Shown here: positions 18,371-25,316 of the stretch, one piece after another
How positions within the stretch are numbered: the stretch's first letter is position 1
How the letters are laid out: the number at the start of each line of letters is the position of its first letter
Assembly: GCA_041617635.1 (NCBI GenBank)
Contig: JBFJOO010000008.1
Location: forward strand, 26,968-90,967
Source: JAABRB01 sp041617635
Lineage (GTDB): Bacteria; Pseudomonadota; Gammaproteobacteria; Burkholderiales; SG8-39
Reading direction: 5' to 3'
DNA: 64,000 nt
Translations under genes and position numbers: made by a program
Notes under the pieces: model-generated
Databases searched by the model: none
Told to the model about the DNA's origin: nothing
Seen by the model: only the letters and a program-made list of their open reading frames with translations

Positions 18371-18692
18371 GGTCCCGGTTTGCGGCGGGCAGTCAACCCA
18401 CGACAGCCCGCGCACAAACAACCCATGACGGCGGGCGCGGCCAAAGGCGCCGGCCAGGCATCGGCCGCTGCCCCGAGATACGCAGGTGCCGTGCGTGAGC
18501 CCTACGAAAACCGACGCATTTCCGGCGCTCGTTACGCGGCATGGCGTGTCCTCGGGGCGAGGCGGCCCGGGGCGGGCGCCAAGGAAGGGTGGGGGCCCCT
18601 TCCGTTCCCCACCAGGTGCCGCAGTCCTCGTCAAGCGGGTGGCTCGTGCGCGGCCTGTCGTGTGTTGACTGGCCGCCGCGAGCCGGGTACCC
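18371..18692. repeat. Imperfect inverted repeat in a 481-bp gene-free gap
   Basis: 18300-18780 has no credible gene. Two arms of roughly 60 bp face each other: one near 18371-18428 and its reverse complement at 18631-18692, sharing blocks such as GTGCGCGG, CTGTCGTG, GTTGACTG, CCGCCGC and CCGGG. About 200 bp lies between them. The arms are diverged, so a very old mobile or REP-like element or a long-range RNA stem are both possible. No transposase or target duplication is visible. Confidence 0.6.
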
Positions 18693-18780
18693 GCTCGAGG
18701 ACGCGCTTTGCGGCACCATGAGCCTGCACCGGGCCGACTCGCCCCAGAGTCGAGCCGTCGATCCGCGAGCACTCGCGCGT

Positions 18781-19953
18781 TCAAGGCTGGGTGAGCTTGA
18801 TCTCGATGCGCCGGTTGCGCGCGAAGGCCTCGGGCGTCGAGGCCTTGTCGAGCGGGTGGAACTCGCCGAATCCCGCCGCGACGAGCCGGCCCGGCGGAAT
18901 GCCCCGGGCGATGAGGAACTCGACGACCGAGAGAGCGCGCGCGCTCGACAGGTCCCAGTTGGAGGGATAGCGCACCGTGTTGATCGGCCGGCGGTCGGTG
19001 TGGCCATCCACGCGCAACACCCAGTTGATGTCCTCGGGGATCTGCGCGGTCGCCGACTTGAGCGTGGTGGCGAGCTGGGCAAGCTGGCGCTCACCCTCGG
19101 GCGTGAGCGTCGCGGAAGCGGTCGGGAAGAGCAGCTCGGACTGAAAGACGAACCGGTCGCCCTCGATCCGGATGCCCGGGTGCTTGCCCAGGATCTCGCG
19201 CAGGCGCCCGAAGAACTCCGAGCGATAGCGTTGCAGCTCGTCGACCTTGCGCGCGAGCGCGACGTTGAGCCGCTCGCCGAGGTCGCTGATCTGCGCATCC
19301 TTCTTGCGCGCCTCCACCTTGGCGAGATCCAGCGCCGCGGAGAGCTGCGCGAGCTGCTCGCGGAGCGCGGCGACCTGCTGGTTGAGCAGGTTGACGCGCG
19401 CCTCGAACAGGGCGTTCTGGGCCTCGCTCGCCGTCAGTTCCTGGTCCCGCTGCTGGACCGTGGCGGCGAGCTCGGCGGCCCGGCGCTCGAGATCCGCGCG
19501 GAGCTGGCGCAGCGACGCGATATCGGCCTGTAGGCTCGCGAGCTCCTGTTTCTGGCGGGCAATTTCCTGCTCGCTGGCGGTGACGCGGGTCGTCGACTCG
19601 TCGAGCAGCCCGCGCAGCCGCGCAGCATCGCCCTCGGCCGCCGCTGCGCGCGCGGCCGCACGATCGCGCTCCGCCAGGGTCGCCTGCAAACGGGTCGAGA
19701 GATCGTCGAGTTGCGTCTGCAGGTCGGCACTGCGCGCTTTCTCGAGCGAGAGCGTCTGCGCGAGCGCGCTCACCTGTCGTCCCAGCTCGTCCAGCGCCCG
19801 CGTCTTCCCCAGGAGCGTGTCGCCGAGCACGAAATAGCCGACCACGAACATGAGCAGCACGAAAACGAAGACCAGCAGGACGGAGGCGAGCGCATCGACG
19901 AACGCGGGCCAGACGTTGATGCCGTGGCGGCTGCGGCGCGAGATCGCGAGCAC
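18781..19953 (-). CDS. MotB/OmpA-like peptidoglycan-binding stator partner
   Basis: 390 residues. A short cytoplasmic N-terminus leads to one membrane helix (AFVDALASVLLVFVFVLLMF) with D20 at its start, where MotB and ZorB carry the essential ion-binding Asp. A long coiled coil covers about residues 50-245. An OmpA/MotB peptidoglycan-binding domain covers about 265-390 (LRVDGHTDRRPINTVRYPSN, then NWDLSSARALSVVEFL and RNRRIEIKL). It follows the MotA/TolQ-like gene by 12 bp. No flagellar or chemotaxis genes are near, so it is probably part of a separate proton- or sodium-driven motor. Confidence 0.85.
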   Translation of the reverse strand: MLAISRRSRHGINVWPAFVDALASVLLVFVFVLLMFVVGYFVLGDTLLGKTRALDELGRQVSALAQTLSLEKARSADLQTQLDDLSTRLQATLAERDRAAARAAAAEGDAARLRGLLDESTTRVTASEQEIARQKQELASLQADIASLRQLRADLERRAAELAATVQQRDQELTASEAQNALFEARVNLLNQQVAALREQLAQLSAALDLAKVEARKKDAQISDLGERLNVALARKVDELQRYRSEFFGRLREILGKHPGIRIEGDRFVFQSELLFPTASATLTPEGERQLAQLATTLKSATAQIPEDINWVLRVDGHTDRRPINTVRYPSNWDLSSARALSVVEFLIARGIPPGRLVAAGFGEFHPLDKASTPEAFARNRRIEIKLTQP

Positions 19954-19965
19954 GGCGAACGCGCC

Positions 19966-21096
19966 TCAGCTCTCCGTGGACGACTTGCGGCCGATGCTCT
20001 GCGCGAGCAGCCGCACCTCCTCGCGCAGCTCGCGCGGCACCTGCTCGCGCGCCGCCGCGACCTCCTCGAGGAGCCGCCTGAGCGAGAGATCGGAGCTGCG
20101 CAGGTAGTCACGCATCTGCTCGGTGCCGCCGAGCGCGCTCGCGACCTGGGTCGCGAGCTCCGCGATGACGGGTTGCAGATCGGTCTGGCCCTTCGACAGG
20201 CTGAGGATCAGCTTCTGCTCCGAGCGCAGCTGGTCGGTGAGCGCCGAAAGCTGGTCGCCCAGGTTCGCGAGGCTCGTCTGCGTCGCGCGGCGATCCTCCT
20301 CGCTGCGTGCCAGCGTGCGCTGCAGCTGATCCAGATTGTCGGCCGTCTGCTCGAGCAGCGCCTCGATGTAAGTCGGCAGGGAATGGTCCCCCTCGGCGCC
20401 GAGTCGACCGCTGGGCAGGTGCGCCAGCGTCGCCAGCCACTCCTCGAGGTAGTTGTAGAACCGGTTCTGAGCGTGTCCGGCCTGGAGATCGAGCACACCC
20501 AGCGCGAGCGCGCCGCCGAGACCGAACAGCGAGGAGCTGAACGCGGTGCCCATTCCCGCGAGCGGGCCCTGCAGATCGCGCTTGAGACCGTCGAACACCG
20601 CGCCCGAGTCGCCCGAGCCTGCAGTGAGGCCGCCGATCACCTTGCTTACGCCGCCCACGGTGTCGAGCAAGCCCCAGAACGTGCCGAGCAGGCCGAGAAA
20701 CACCATGAGCCCGATCATGTAACGTGAGATGTCCCGCGACTCGTCGAGGCGCATGCGGATGCCGTCCAGCATTGAGCGCATCGCCATCGCGGAGAGGCGC
20801 AAGCCCTCGCGCTCGCGGCTGCCTAGCATCCGCGCCATCGGAGCGAGCAGGCTCGGCGCCTCGCGCGGCACCGGGCCGCGCTCGGTGACGCGGATCCAGG
20901 CGCTCGCGGGACCCAGCGTGATGACCTGGAAGAAATTGATGGCTACGCCGATCACGAGCACCGTCAGGATCAGCCCGTTGAAGACATGGTTCGCGAGGAA
21001 CGCGCTCTTCAACGGAGCGAAGAGGAGCGCGCAAGCGACGGCGACCGCCGCCAGAAACACCAGCATCCAGCCCATCATCCGTTGCGGATCATTCAT
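19966..21096 (-). CDS. MotA/TolQ/ExbB-family ion-channel protein
   Basis: 376 residues. Four membrane segments are visible (about 10-29, 38-60, 126-149 and 180-205). The third and fourth carry the superfamily pattern (MVFLGLLGTFWGLLDTVGGV and GMGTAFSSSLFGLGGALALG). Residues 210-376 form a long, mostly helical charged tail in the cytoplasm, longer than in ExbB or TolQ. With its downstream OmpA/MotB-like partner it fits the 5:2 rotary motor superfamily (MotAB, TolQR, ExbBD, ZorAB). No TonB, TolA, ZorC or ZorD partner is in the window. Its role is unknown. Confidence 0.83.
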   Translation of the reverse strand: MNDPQRMMGWMLVFLAAVAVACALLFAPLKSAFLANHVFNGLILTVLVIGVAINFFQVITLGPASAWIRVTERGPVPREAPSLLAPMARMLGSREREGLRLSAMAMRSMLDGIRMRLDESRDISRYMIGLMVFLGLLGTFWGLLDTVGGVSKVIGGLTAGSGDSGAVFDGLKRDLQGPLAGMGTAFSSSLFGLGGALALGVLDLQAGHAQNRFYNYLEEWLATLAHLPSGRLGAEGDHSLPTYIEALLEQTADNLDQLQRTLARSEEDRRATQTSLANLGDQLSALTDQLRSEQKLILSLSKGQTDLQPVIAELATQVASALGGTEQMRDYLRSSDLSLRRLLEEVAAAREQVPRELREEVRLLAQSIGRKSSTES

Positions 21097-21151
21097 GGCC
21101 GACTGCCCCGAATCAACGATTGAGAAGGATCACCGGGAACGGTATCACATG

Positions 21152-21213
21152 AGGAACTATCTCGAAATTACGGCCAAGATTCCTCATGCGAGAGCGGGCG
21201 TTCGAACAAGCGG
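21152..21213. repeat. Family A flank-only relative
   Basis: This 62-bp segment aligns with 4826-4887 of copy A1 (48 identities by eye, including AACTAT, CGAAAT, CGGCCA, TCATGC and CGAACAAG) but is not followed by the CAAGGGG double hairpin. Like A1 it lies just upstream of a minus-strand membrane-protein gene (start 56 bp away). It may be a decayed or partial copy. Confidence 0.55.
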
Positions 21214-21227
21214 CAGGCGCGGGGTTT

Positions 21228-21255
21228 CGTCGAACTCGACTGCTCGAGTTCGACG
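21228..21255. other. Perfect 12-bp stem-loop
   Basis: CGTCGAACTCGA and TCGAGTTCGACG form a perfect inverted repeat around the tetraloop CTGC. It lies 57 bp downstream of the AmpG-like gene on the minus strand, so it could terminate that transcript. No U-tract follows on either strand, so a protein site is equally possible. Confidence 0.6.
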
Positions 21256-21311
21256 CCGTCGAGTCGGCTCGCCATGCAGGGCGAGCCGTGGAACGCTCCC
21301 CTCTTAGCCCC

Positions 21312-22802
21312 CTAGCCGCCTGGCGCGGCGACGCTCCGGTTGCGAGCGTCGGCGAAATCGAGCATCCGCCTCACCCACGGCAGCAGCGCGTAGGCCGGGA
21401 ACGAGAGAAAGAACGTCAGCAGGAAGTAGTGCGCATAGCCGAACTCCTGCGCGCCGAATCCGCCGGCCCACCCGGCCACCGATCGGGAGAGCGCGAACAC
21501 CGAGGAGAGCAGCGCGTACTCGGTCGCCGAATGGCGCTTGTCCACGATCGCCATCAGAAAGGCGAGAAACGCGGCGGTGCCGAGGCCCCCGGTGAACGAC
21601 TCCGCGGCGCTCGCCGAGTAGATCACGACGCGATGCCAGTCATCGGGGGAGGCGCCGGCCCCATAGGGAATCATCGCGGCGGCCGCGGCGTAGCCGAGAT
21701 TCGAGAGCGCCTGGAAGAGACCGAGCACCCAGAGCGCTTTGAATATTCCGGCGCGGTCGGCATACCAGCCTCCGACGAGCCCGCCGGCGATCGACAGGGC
21801 GATGCCGATGTTCACGGAAACGAGCCCGATCTCGGTGGCGGTGAACTGCGCGTCGACCCAGAACGGTTTCACCATGAATCCCATGGAGGCGTCGCCGAGC
21901 TTGAAGATCAGGACGAATCCGAGCACCGGCCAGATGTACGGGCGCGCAAGCAGCTCGAAGAGGGCGCCGAACAGCGGCCCGCGCGCGGCTGCATCGGACG
22001 CCATCGCCCCGGTCGGCGTGCGTCGAAGGTGCACGATCCAGGCAAGCGCGACCGCTGCGGCGGCCACGCCCCACGCTGCGACCCAGAATGCGGGCCACGC
22101 CGCCGACCAGCGCGTGACGGTGTCCACCAGCCACAGCGTGCCCAGCGCGAGCCCTGCGACCAGCACCGCTGATCGCGGATCGGCGACCACGCGCGCGAGC
22201 TCGGCGCGGAGCGTCAGGGGATGATCGCGGACCACGGCGCGCTCGCGCGGCGCGGTGAGCACCGCGAGCGCGCACCCGGCGAGGAGGGCCGAGCCGCACA
22301 GGAACGCCCCCGGCCACGTGATCCAGTCCGAGAGCACGAGGACCAGCCCGGAGGCGAGCATGCCGACCCGATAGAAGCCGATGCGAATGCCGTTCGCGAG
22401 CCCGAGCTCGTGCCGGTCGAGAAGCTCGATCGTATAGCCGTCGATGGCGATATCGTTGGTCGCCGAGAGGGCCGTGAAGGCGCCGATCGCCACCCACACC
22501 CATGGCCCGAAGCCCTGGGTGGCCGCGAACGCGATCAGCACGGCGCCCATGGCAAGATCGACCGCGGCCATCCAGAGTCGGTGATGGCGATAGTGATCCA
22601 CCGCCGGCGCCCAGAGGAACTTCAACGTCCAGGCGAGTCCGAGCAGGCTGATGATGCCGATGTCGCGCAGCTCGACGCCCTGCTGGCGAAAATAGACCGG
22701 GAAGAGCTCGTAGAACACGCCGAGGGGAAAGCCCTCGGAAAAGTAGAGCAGCGCGACCCAGAAGAACTTCGAGCGCAGCAGGCGGGGCGGGGGCGATTGC
22801 AC
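21312..22802 (-). CDS. AmpG-like MFS transporter
   Basis: 496 residues with about 12-14 membrane segments. The N-terminus WVALLYFSEGFPLGVFYELF and the downstream SATNDIAIDGYTIELL segment are typical of the AmpG family, which imports anhydro-muropeptides for cell-wall recycling. An extended middle region (residues 190-290) and C-terminus match longer family members. It lies 12 bp downstream of metW on the same strand, so it may be cotranscribed with the methionine genes without a functional link. Other substrates for this MFS branch are possible. Confidence 0.8.
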   Translation of the reverse strand: MQSPPPRLLRSKFFWVALLYFSEGFPLGVFYELFPVYFRQQGVELRDIGIISLLGLAWTLKFLWAPAVDHYRHHRLWMAAVDLAMGAVLIAFAATQGFGPWVWVAIGAFTALSATNDIAIDGYTIELLDRHELGLANGIRIGFYRVGMLASGLVLVLSDWITWPGAFLCGSALLAGCALAVLTAPRERAVVRDHPLTLRAELARVVADPRSAVLVAGLALGTLWLVDTVTRWSAAWPAFWVAAWGVAAAAVALAWIVHLRRTPTGAMASDAAARGPLFGALFELLARPYIWPVLGFVLIFKLGDASMGFMVKPFWVDAQFTATEIGLVSVNIGIALSIAGGLVGGWYADRAGIFKALWVLGLFQALSNLGYAAAAAMIPYGAGASPDDWHRVVIYSASAAESFTGGLGTAAFLAFLMAIVDKRHSATEYALLSSVFALSRSVAGWAGGFGAQEFGYAHYFLLTFFLSFPAYALLPWVRRMLDFADARNRSVAAPGG

Positions 22803-22814
22803 TCGGGCTTCGAG

Positions 22815-23432
22815 TCAGGCGCTCGTGCCGCGCTGCATGCGGTAGACCGCGACGCTGCCACGCAGGTTCGGCAGGAAACGCACCGCGTCGCCATCGCGCA
22901 GCACGACGCGCTCGAGCACCCTGATGCCGTGATCCCTGCAGAACCGCTCGAAGTCCTCGATCGTGCAGAGGTGCACGTTCGGCGTGTCGAACCATTGATA
23001 GGGAAGGGTTCTGGAGACGGGCATGCGCCCACGCACGATCTGCCAGCGCGCTTCCCAGTGCCCGAAGTTCGGGAAAGTGACGATCGCCTCGCGTCCCACC
23101 CGCAGCATGTCGGTCACGATCGCCTCGGTGCGCCGCACCGCTTGCAGGGTCAGCGAGAGGATCACGTAGTCGAACGAGCCCGAGTCGAAGCCGGCCAGAC
23201 CGCGCTCGAGATCGGTCTGGATGACGTTGACGCCGTTCGCCACGCAGGCGATCACCTTCGCGTCCTCGATCTCGACACCATATCCGCTTACGCCGCGGGT
23301 CTGCGCGAGATGCTTGAGGAGCAGCCCGTCGCCGCAACCGAGGTCGAGCACCGACGCGCCCTGGCGCACCCAGCCGGCGATCGCCTTCAGGTCCGCGCGC
23401 TCGGCGAGCCGCGTGCGCTCCGCGCCGGTCAT
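22815..23432 (-). CDS. metW: MetW methyltransferase-like protein
   Basis: 205 residues. The Rossmann-type SAM-binding motif is VLDLGCGDGLLLKHL; the MetW-typical NVIQTDLERGLAGF, VTFPNFGHWEARWQI and LPYQWFDTPNVHLCTI follow. MetW is needed with MetX for homoserine acylation in several proteobacteria and helps activate it. ATG 23432 overlaps the metX stop by 4 bp, so the pair is translationally coupled; the longer open frame within metX is not used. Confidence 0.94.
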   Translation of the reverse strand: MTGAERTRLAERADLKAIAGWVRQGASVLDLGCGDGLLLKHLAQTRGVSGYGVEIEDAKVIACVANGVNVIQTDLERGLAGFDSGSFDYVILSLTLQAVRRTEAIVTDMLRVGREAIVTFPNFGHWEARWQIVRGRMPVSRTLPYQWFDTPNVHLCTIEDFERFCRDHGIRVLERVVLRDGDAVRFLPNLRGSVAVYRMQRGTSA

Positions 23433-24667
23433 GCCGCGAACCCCTCGCTCGAGCTCTCGGTCCGCCCTGCGCCCACGAGCGGCTCGCCCGGGAGCTCGAG
23501 GTCGGCCGCCGTCGCACCGTCTGCTCCGACGGCGCGCGCCACGTTGTCGAAGTACGCGCGCACCAACGCGTGGTAGCGCGCATCGTCCAGGAGGAACGCG
23601 TCGTGCCCGTGCGGCGCATCGTTCTCCGCGTACGATACGTCGCGGCGGTTGTCGAGCAGCGCCTTGACGATCTCGCGCGAATGCTGCGGGGCGAAGCGCC
23701 AGTCGGACGTGAACGAAACGACCAGGAAGCGCGCGCGCGCCGCGGCGAGCGCCGCGGTGAGGTCGTTGCGGAAATCGCGCGCCGGATCGTAGTAGTCGAG
23801 CGCGCGAGTGATCAGGAGATACGTGTTCGCGTCGAAGTACTCCGCGAACTTGTCGCTCTGGTAGCGCAGGTAGGACTCCACCTCGAAATCGACGTCGAAG
23901 TGATAGCCGATCTCCTCGGAGCGCAGGACGCGCCCGAATTTCTCCATCATCGCGCTGTCCGACAGATAGGTGATATGCCCGATCATGCGGGCGAGCCTTA
24001 GCCCACGCTTCGGCTTCACGCCGTGCTCGTAGTAATCGCCCCCGTGGAAGTCCGGGTCGGTGACGATCGCGCGGCGTGCGACCTCGTTGAACGCGATGTT
24101 CTGCGCAGTGAGCTTCGGCGTTGCGGCGACCGCGATCGCGTTGGCGATCCGGTCCGGGAAGGCGGTGGCCCACTCGATAGCCTGCATGCCGCCCAGGCTG
24201 CCGCCCATCACCGCGGCGAAGCGCTCGATCCCGAGCCGGTCGGCGAGCCGCGCCTGGCTCGCGACCCAGTCTTCGACCGTCACCACCGGAAATCGCGAGC
24301 CATGCGGCTTGCCGGTGCGCGGATCGAGTGACGCCGGGCCGGTTGATCCGAAGCAGCTGCCGAGATTGTTCACGCCGATCACGAAGAACCGATCGGTATC
24401 GACCGGTTTGCCGGGACCGATCATGTTGTCCCACCAGCCGACGTTCCTGGGATCGTCTGCGTAATAGCCGGCGACGTGATGCGAGGCGTTCAGCGCGTGG
24501 CAGATCAGTACCGCGTTGGAGCGCGCGGCGTTCAAGGTGCCATACGTTTCGTAGACGAGGTCGTACGAATCGAGCGTCGCGCCGCTACGGAAGGTCAGGG
24601 GGGCGTCGAATCGCAGGCGGCGCGGCACGACTGCGCCGGCTGAGCGGGGAGGAGGAGCTTCCGTCAT
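23429..24667 (-). CDS. metX: Homoserine O-acyltransferase MetX
   Basis: 412 residues, alpha/beta-hydrolase fold. The nucleophile is S157 in VMGGSLGGMQAIEW; ICHALNASHHVAG, FVIGVNNLGSCFGSTGP, TSDWRFAP (Asp) and NDAPHGHDAFLL (His) complete the family pattern. It acylates homoserine in the first committed step of methionine synthesis. Betaproteobacterial MetX enzymes often use succinyl-CoA although the fold is that of acetyltransferases; I cannot decide from sequence alone. It is preceded by a SAM-II-like riboswitch and a terminator, so expression should fall when SAM is high. Confidence 0.95.
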   Translation of the reverse strand: MTEAPPPRSAGAVVPRRLRFDAPLTFRSGATLDSYDLVYETYGTLNAARSNAVLICHALNASHHVAGYYADDPRNVGWWDNMIGPGKPVDTDRFFVIGVNNLGSCFGSTGPASLDPRTGKPHGSRFPVVTVEDWVASQARLADRLGIERFAAVMGGSLGGMQAIEWATAFPDRIANAIAVAATPKLTAQNIAFNEVARRAIVTDPDFHGGDYYEHGVKPKRGLRLARMIGHITYLSDSAMMEKFGRVLRSEEIGYHFDVDFEVESYLRYQSDKFAEYFDANTYLLITRALDYYDPARDFRNDLTAALAAARARFLVVSFTSDWRFAPQHSREIVKALLDNRRDVSYAENDAPHGHDAFLLDDARYHALVRAYFDNVARAVGADGATAADLELPGEPLVGAGRTESSSEGFAA

Positions 24668-24700
24668 CTCGCTTGGAAAAGGAGGCGAACCGAGTGCCCG

Positions 24701-24735
24701 AAAAAAACCCGCTCAGCTTGTCGGCTCGAACGGGT
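24701..24735 (-). terminator. Intrinsic terminator in the metX leader
   Basis: On the minus strand ACCCGTTC (24735-24728) pairs with GAGCGGGT (24714-24707), followed by an unbroken run of T to 24701. It lies about 5 bp after the riboswitch core and 34 bp before the metX ATG, the position expected for attenuation of metX-metW. Confidence 0.75.
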
Positions 24736-24739
24736 CGCC

Positions 24740-24820
24740 CTCGCTTTAGCCGGATTTGTCCCCGGCGTTAAGGCCAGCCAGGCCGCGCCCGCAAGCTGAC
24801 GGTCAAATCGGCGCGTTGCG
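24740..24820 (-). promoter_or_regulatory. SAM-II-type riboswitch candidate upstream of metX
   Basis: Reading the minus strand, CGCGCC (P1, 24816-24811) is followed by GATTTGACCG and CAGCTTGC. The return strand GGCGCG is at 24789-24784, and then TTAACG, ACAAAT and CGGCTAAAGCGAGG. These blocks and their order match the SAM-II consensus, whose core is GATTT-ACCG, a P1 closing helix, AAA and GCTAAA forming an H-type pseudoknot. A GGCC-TGGCT-GGCC hairpin is inserted in the second loop, a longer loop than in minimal SAM-II RNAs. The position before metX and the terminator just after support it. Assigned by eye, without a covariance model. Confidence 0.75.
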
Positions 24821-24869
24821 CGGATGTTATCAGGCATCCGGGCGCCGGAGGCCGGCCGATCCAGCCGCG

Positions 24870-25316
24870 TCAGTTCGGCTTGCGCTGCTGCCAGTCTGCG
24901 CGGCGGAAGCGCCGGCGCCGCGACTTGGGATAGGGGTGCAGCCGGCCGAACTCGCGGATGCGGGCGATGATGAAGTTGCGAATCTCGTTCGGCACGCCCT
25001 CCGCCTCGCGCGCGAAGCGCGCGGCAACCGCGGTGGCCGGGAACGGTCCGTCGGGCTCCGACGACGGCGCGCTGGACCGCCCAGACTTGGCTTCGCTCAA
25101 GTCCACGCCGTCGTAAAAGAAGCCGATCTCCCGCCGCCAGACGAGCGCCCGCTCGCTCGTGTCGATGCCGTAGCAGAGCTGGAACGAGAGCACTTCCCCC
25201 TCGGGCGCCTGCCAGACGAAGAGATCGAAGTAGTCGCTGTGGAACCAGCGACGCATGGTTTGCGGCTCGTCCTGCCGGAGGCCGGAGATTTCGCGGAGGG
25301 CATTGACCGGGATCAT
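24870..25316 (-). CDS. Conserved-looking hypothetical protein
   Basis: 148 residues, not recognised. ATG 25316 overlaps the ptsI stop by 4 bp, which supports both the start and translation with the PTS genes. The protein is soluble: the first half is mixed (RRWFHSDYFDLFVWQ, VLSFQLCYGIDTSERALVW) and the C-terminus very basic (PKSRRRRFRRADWQQRKPN). It has no signal peptide or membrane segment. It sits between ptsI and the metX riboswitch. The aromatic-rich N-terminal half could bind a small ligand, but no function can be assigned. Confidence 0.65.
   Translation of the reverse strand: MIPVNALREISGLRQDEPQTMRRWFHSDYFDLFVWQAPEGEVLSFQLCYGIDTSERALVWRREIGFFYDGVDLSEAKSGRSSAPSSEPDGPFPATAVAARFAREAEGVPNEIRNFIIARIREFGRLHPYPKSRRRRFRRADWQQRKPN

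Noticed and set aside
18781..21096. Complete Zorya anti-phage system
   Set aside because: The MotA/MotB-like pair resembles ZorAB in layout, but no ZorC, ZorD or ZorE-type gene lies on either side: the neighbours are a fumarylacetoacetate hydrolase and an AmpG-like permease.
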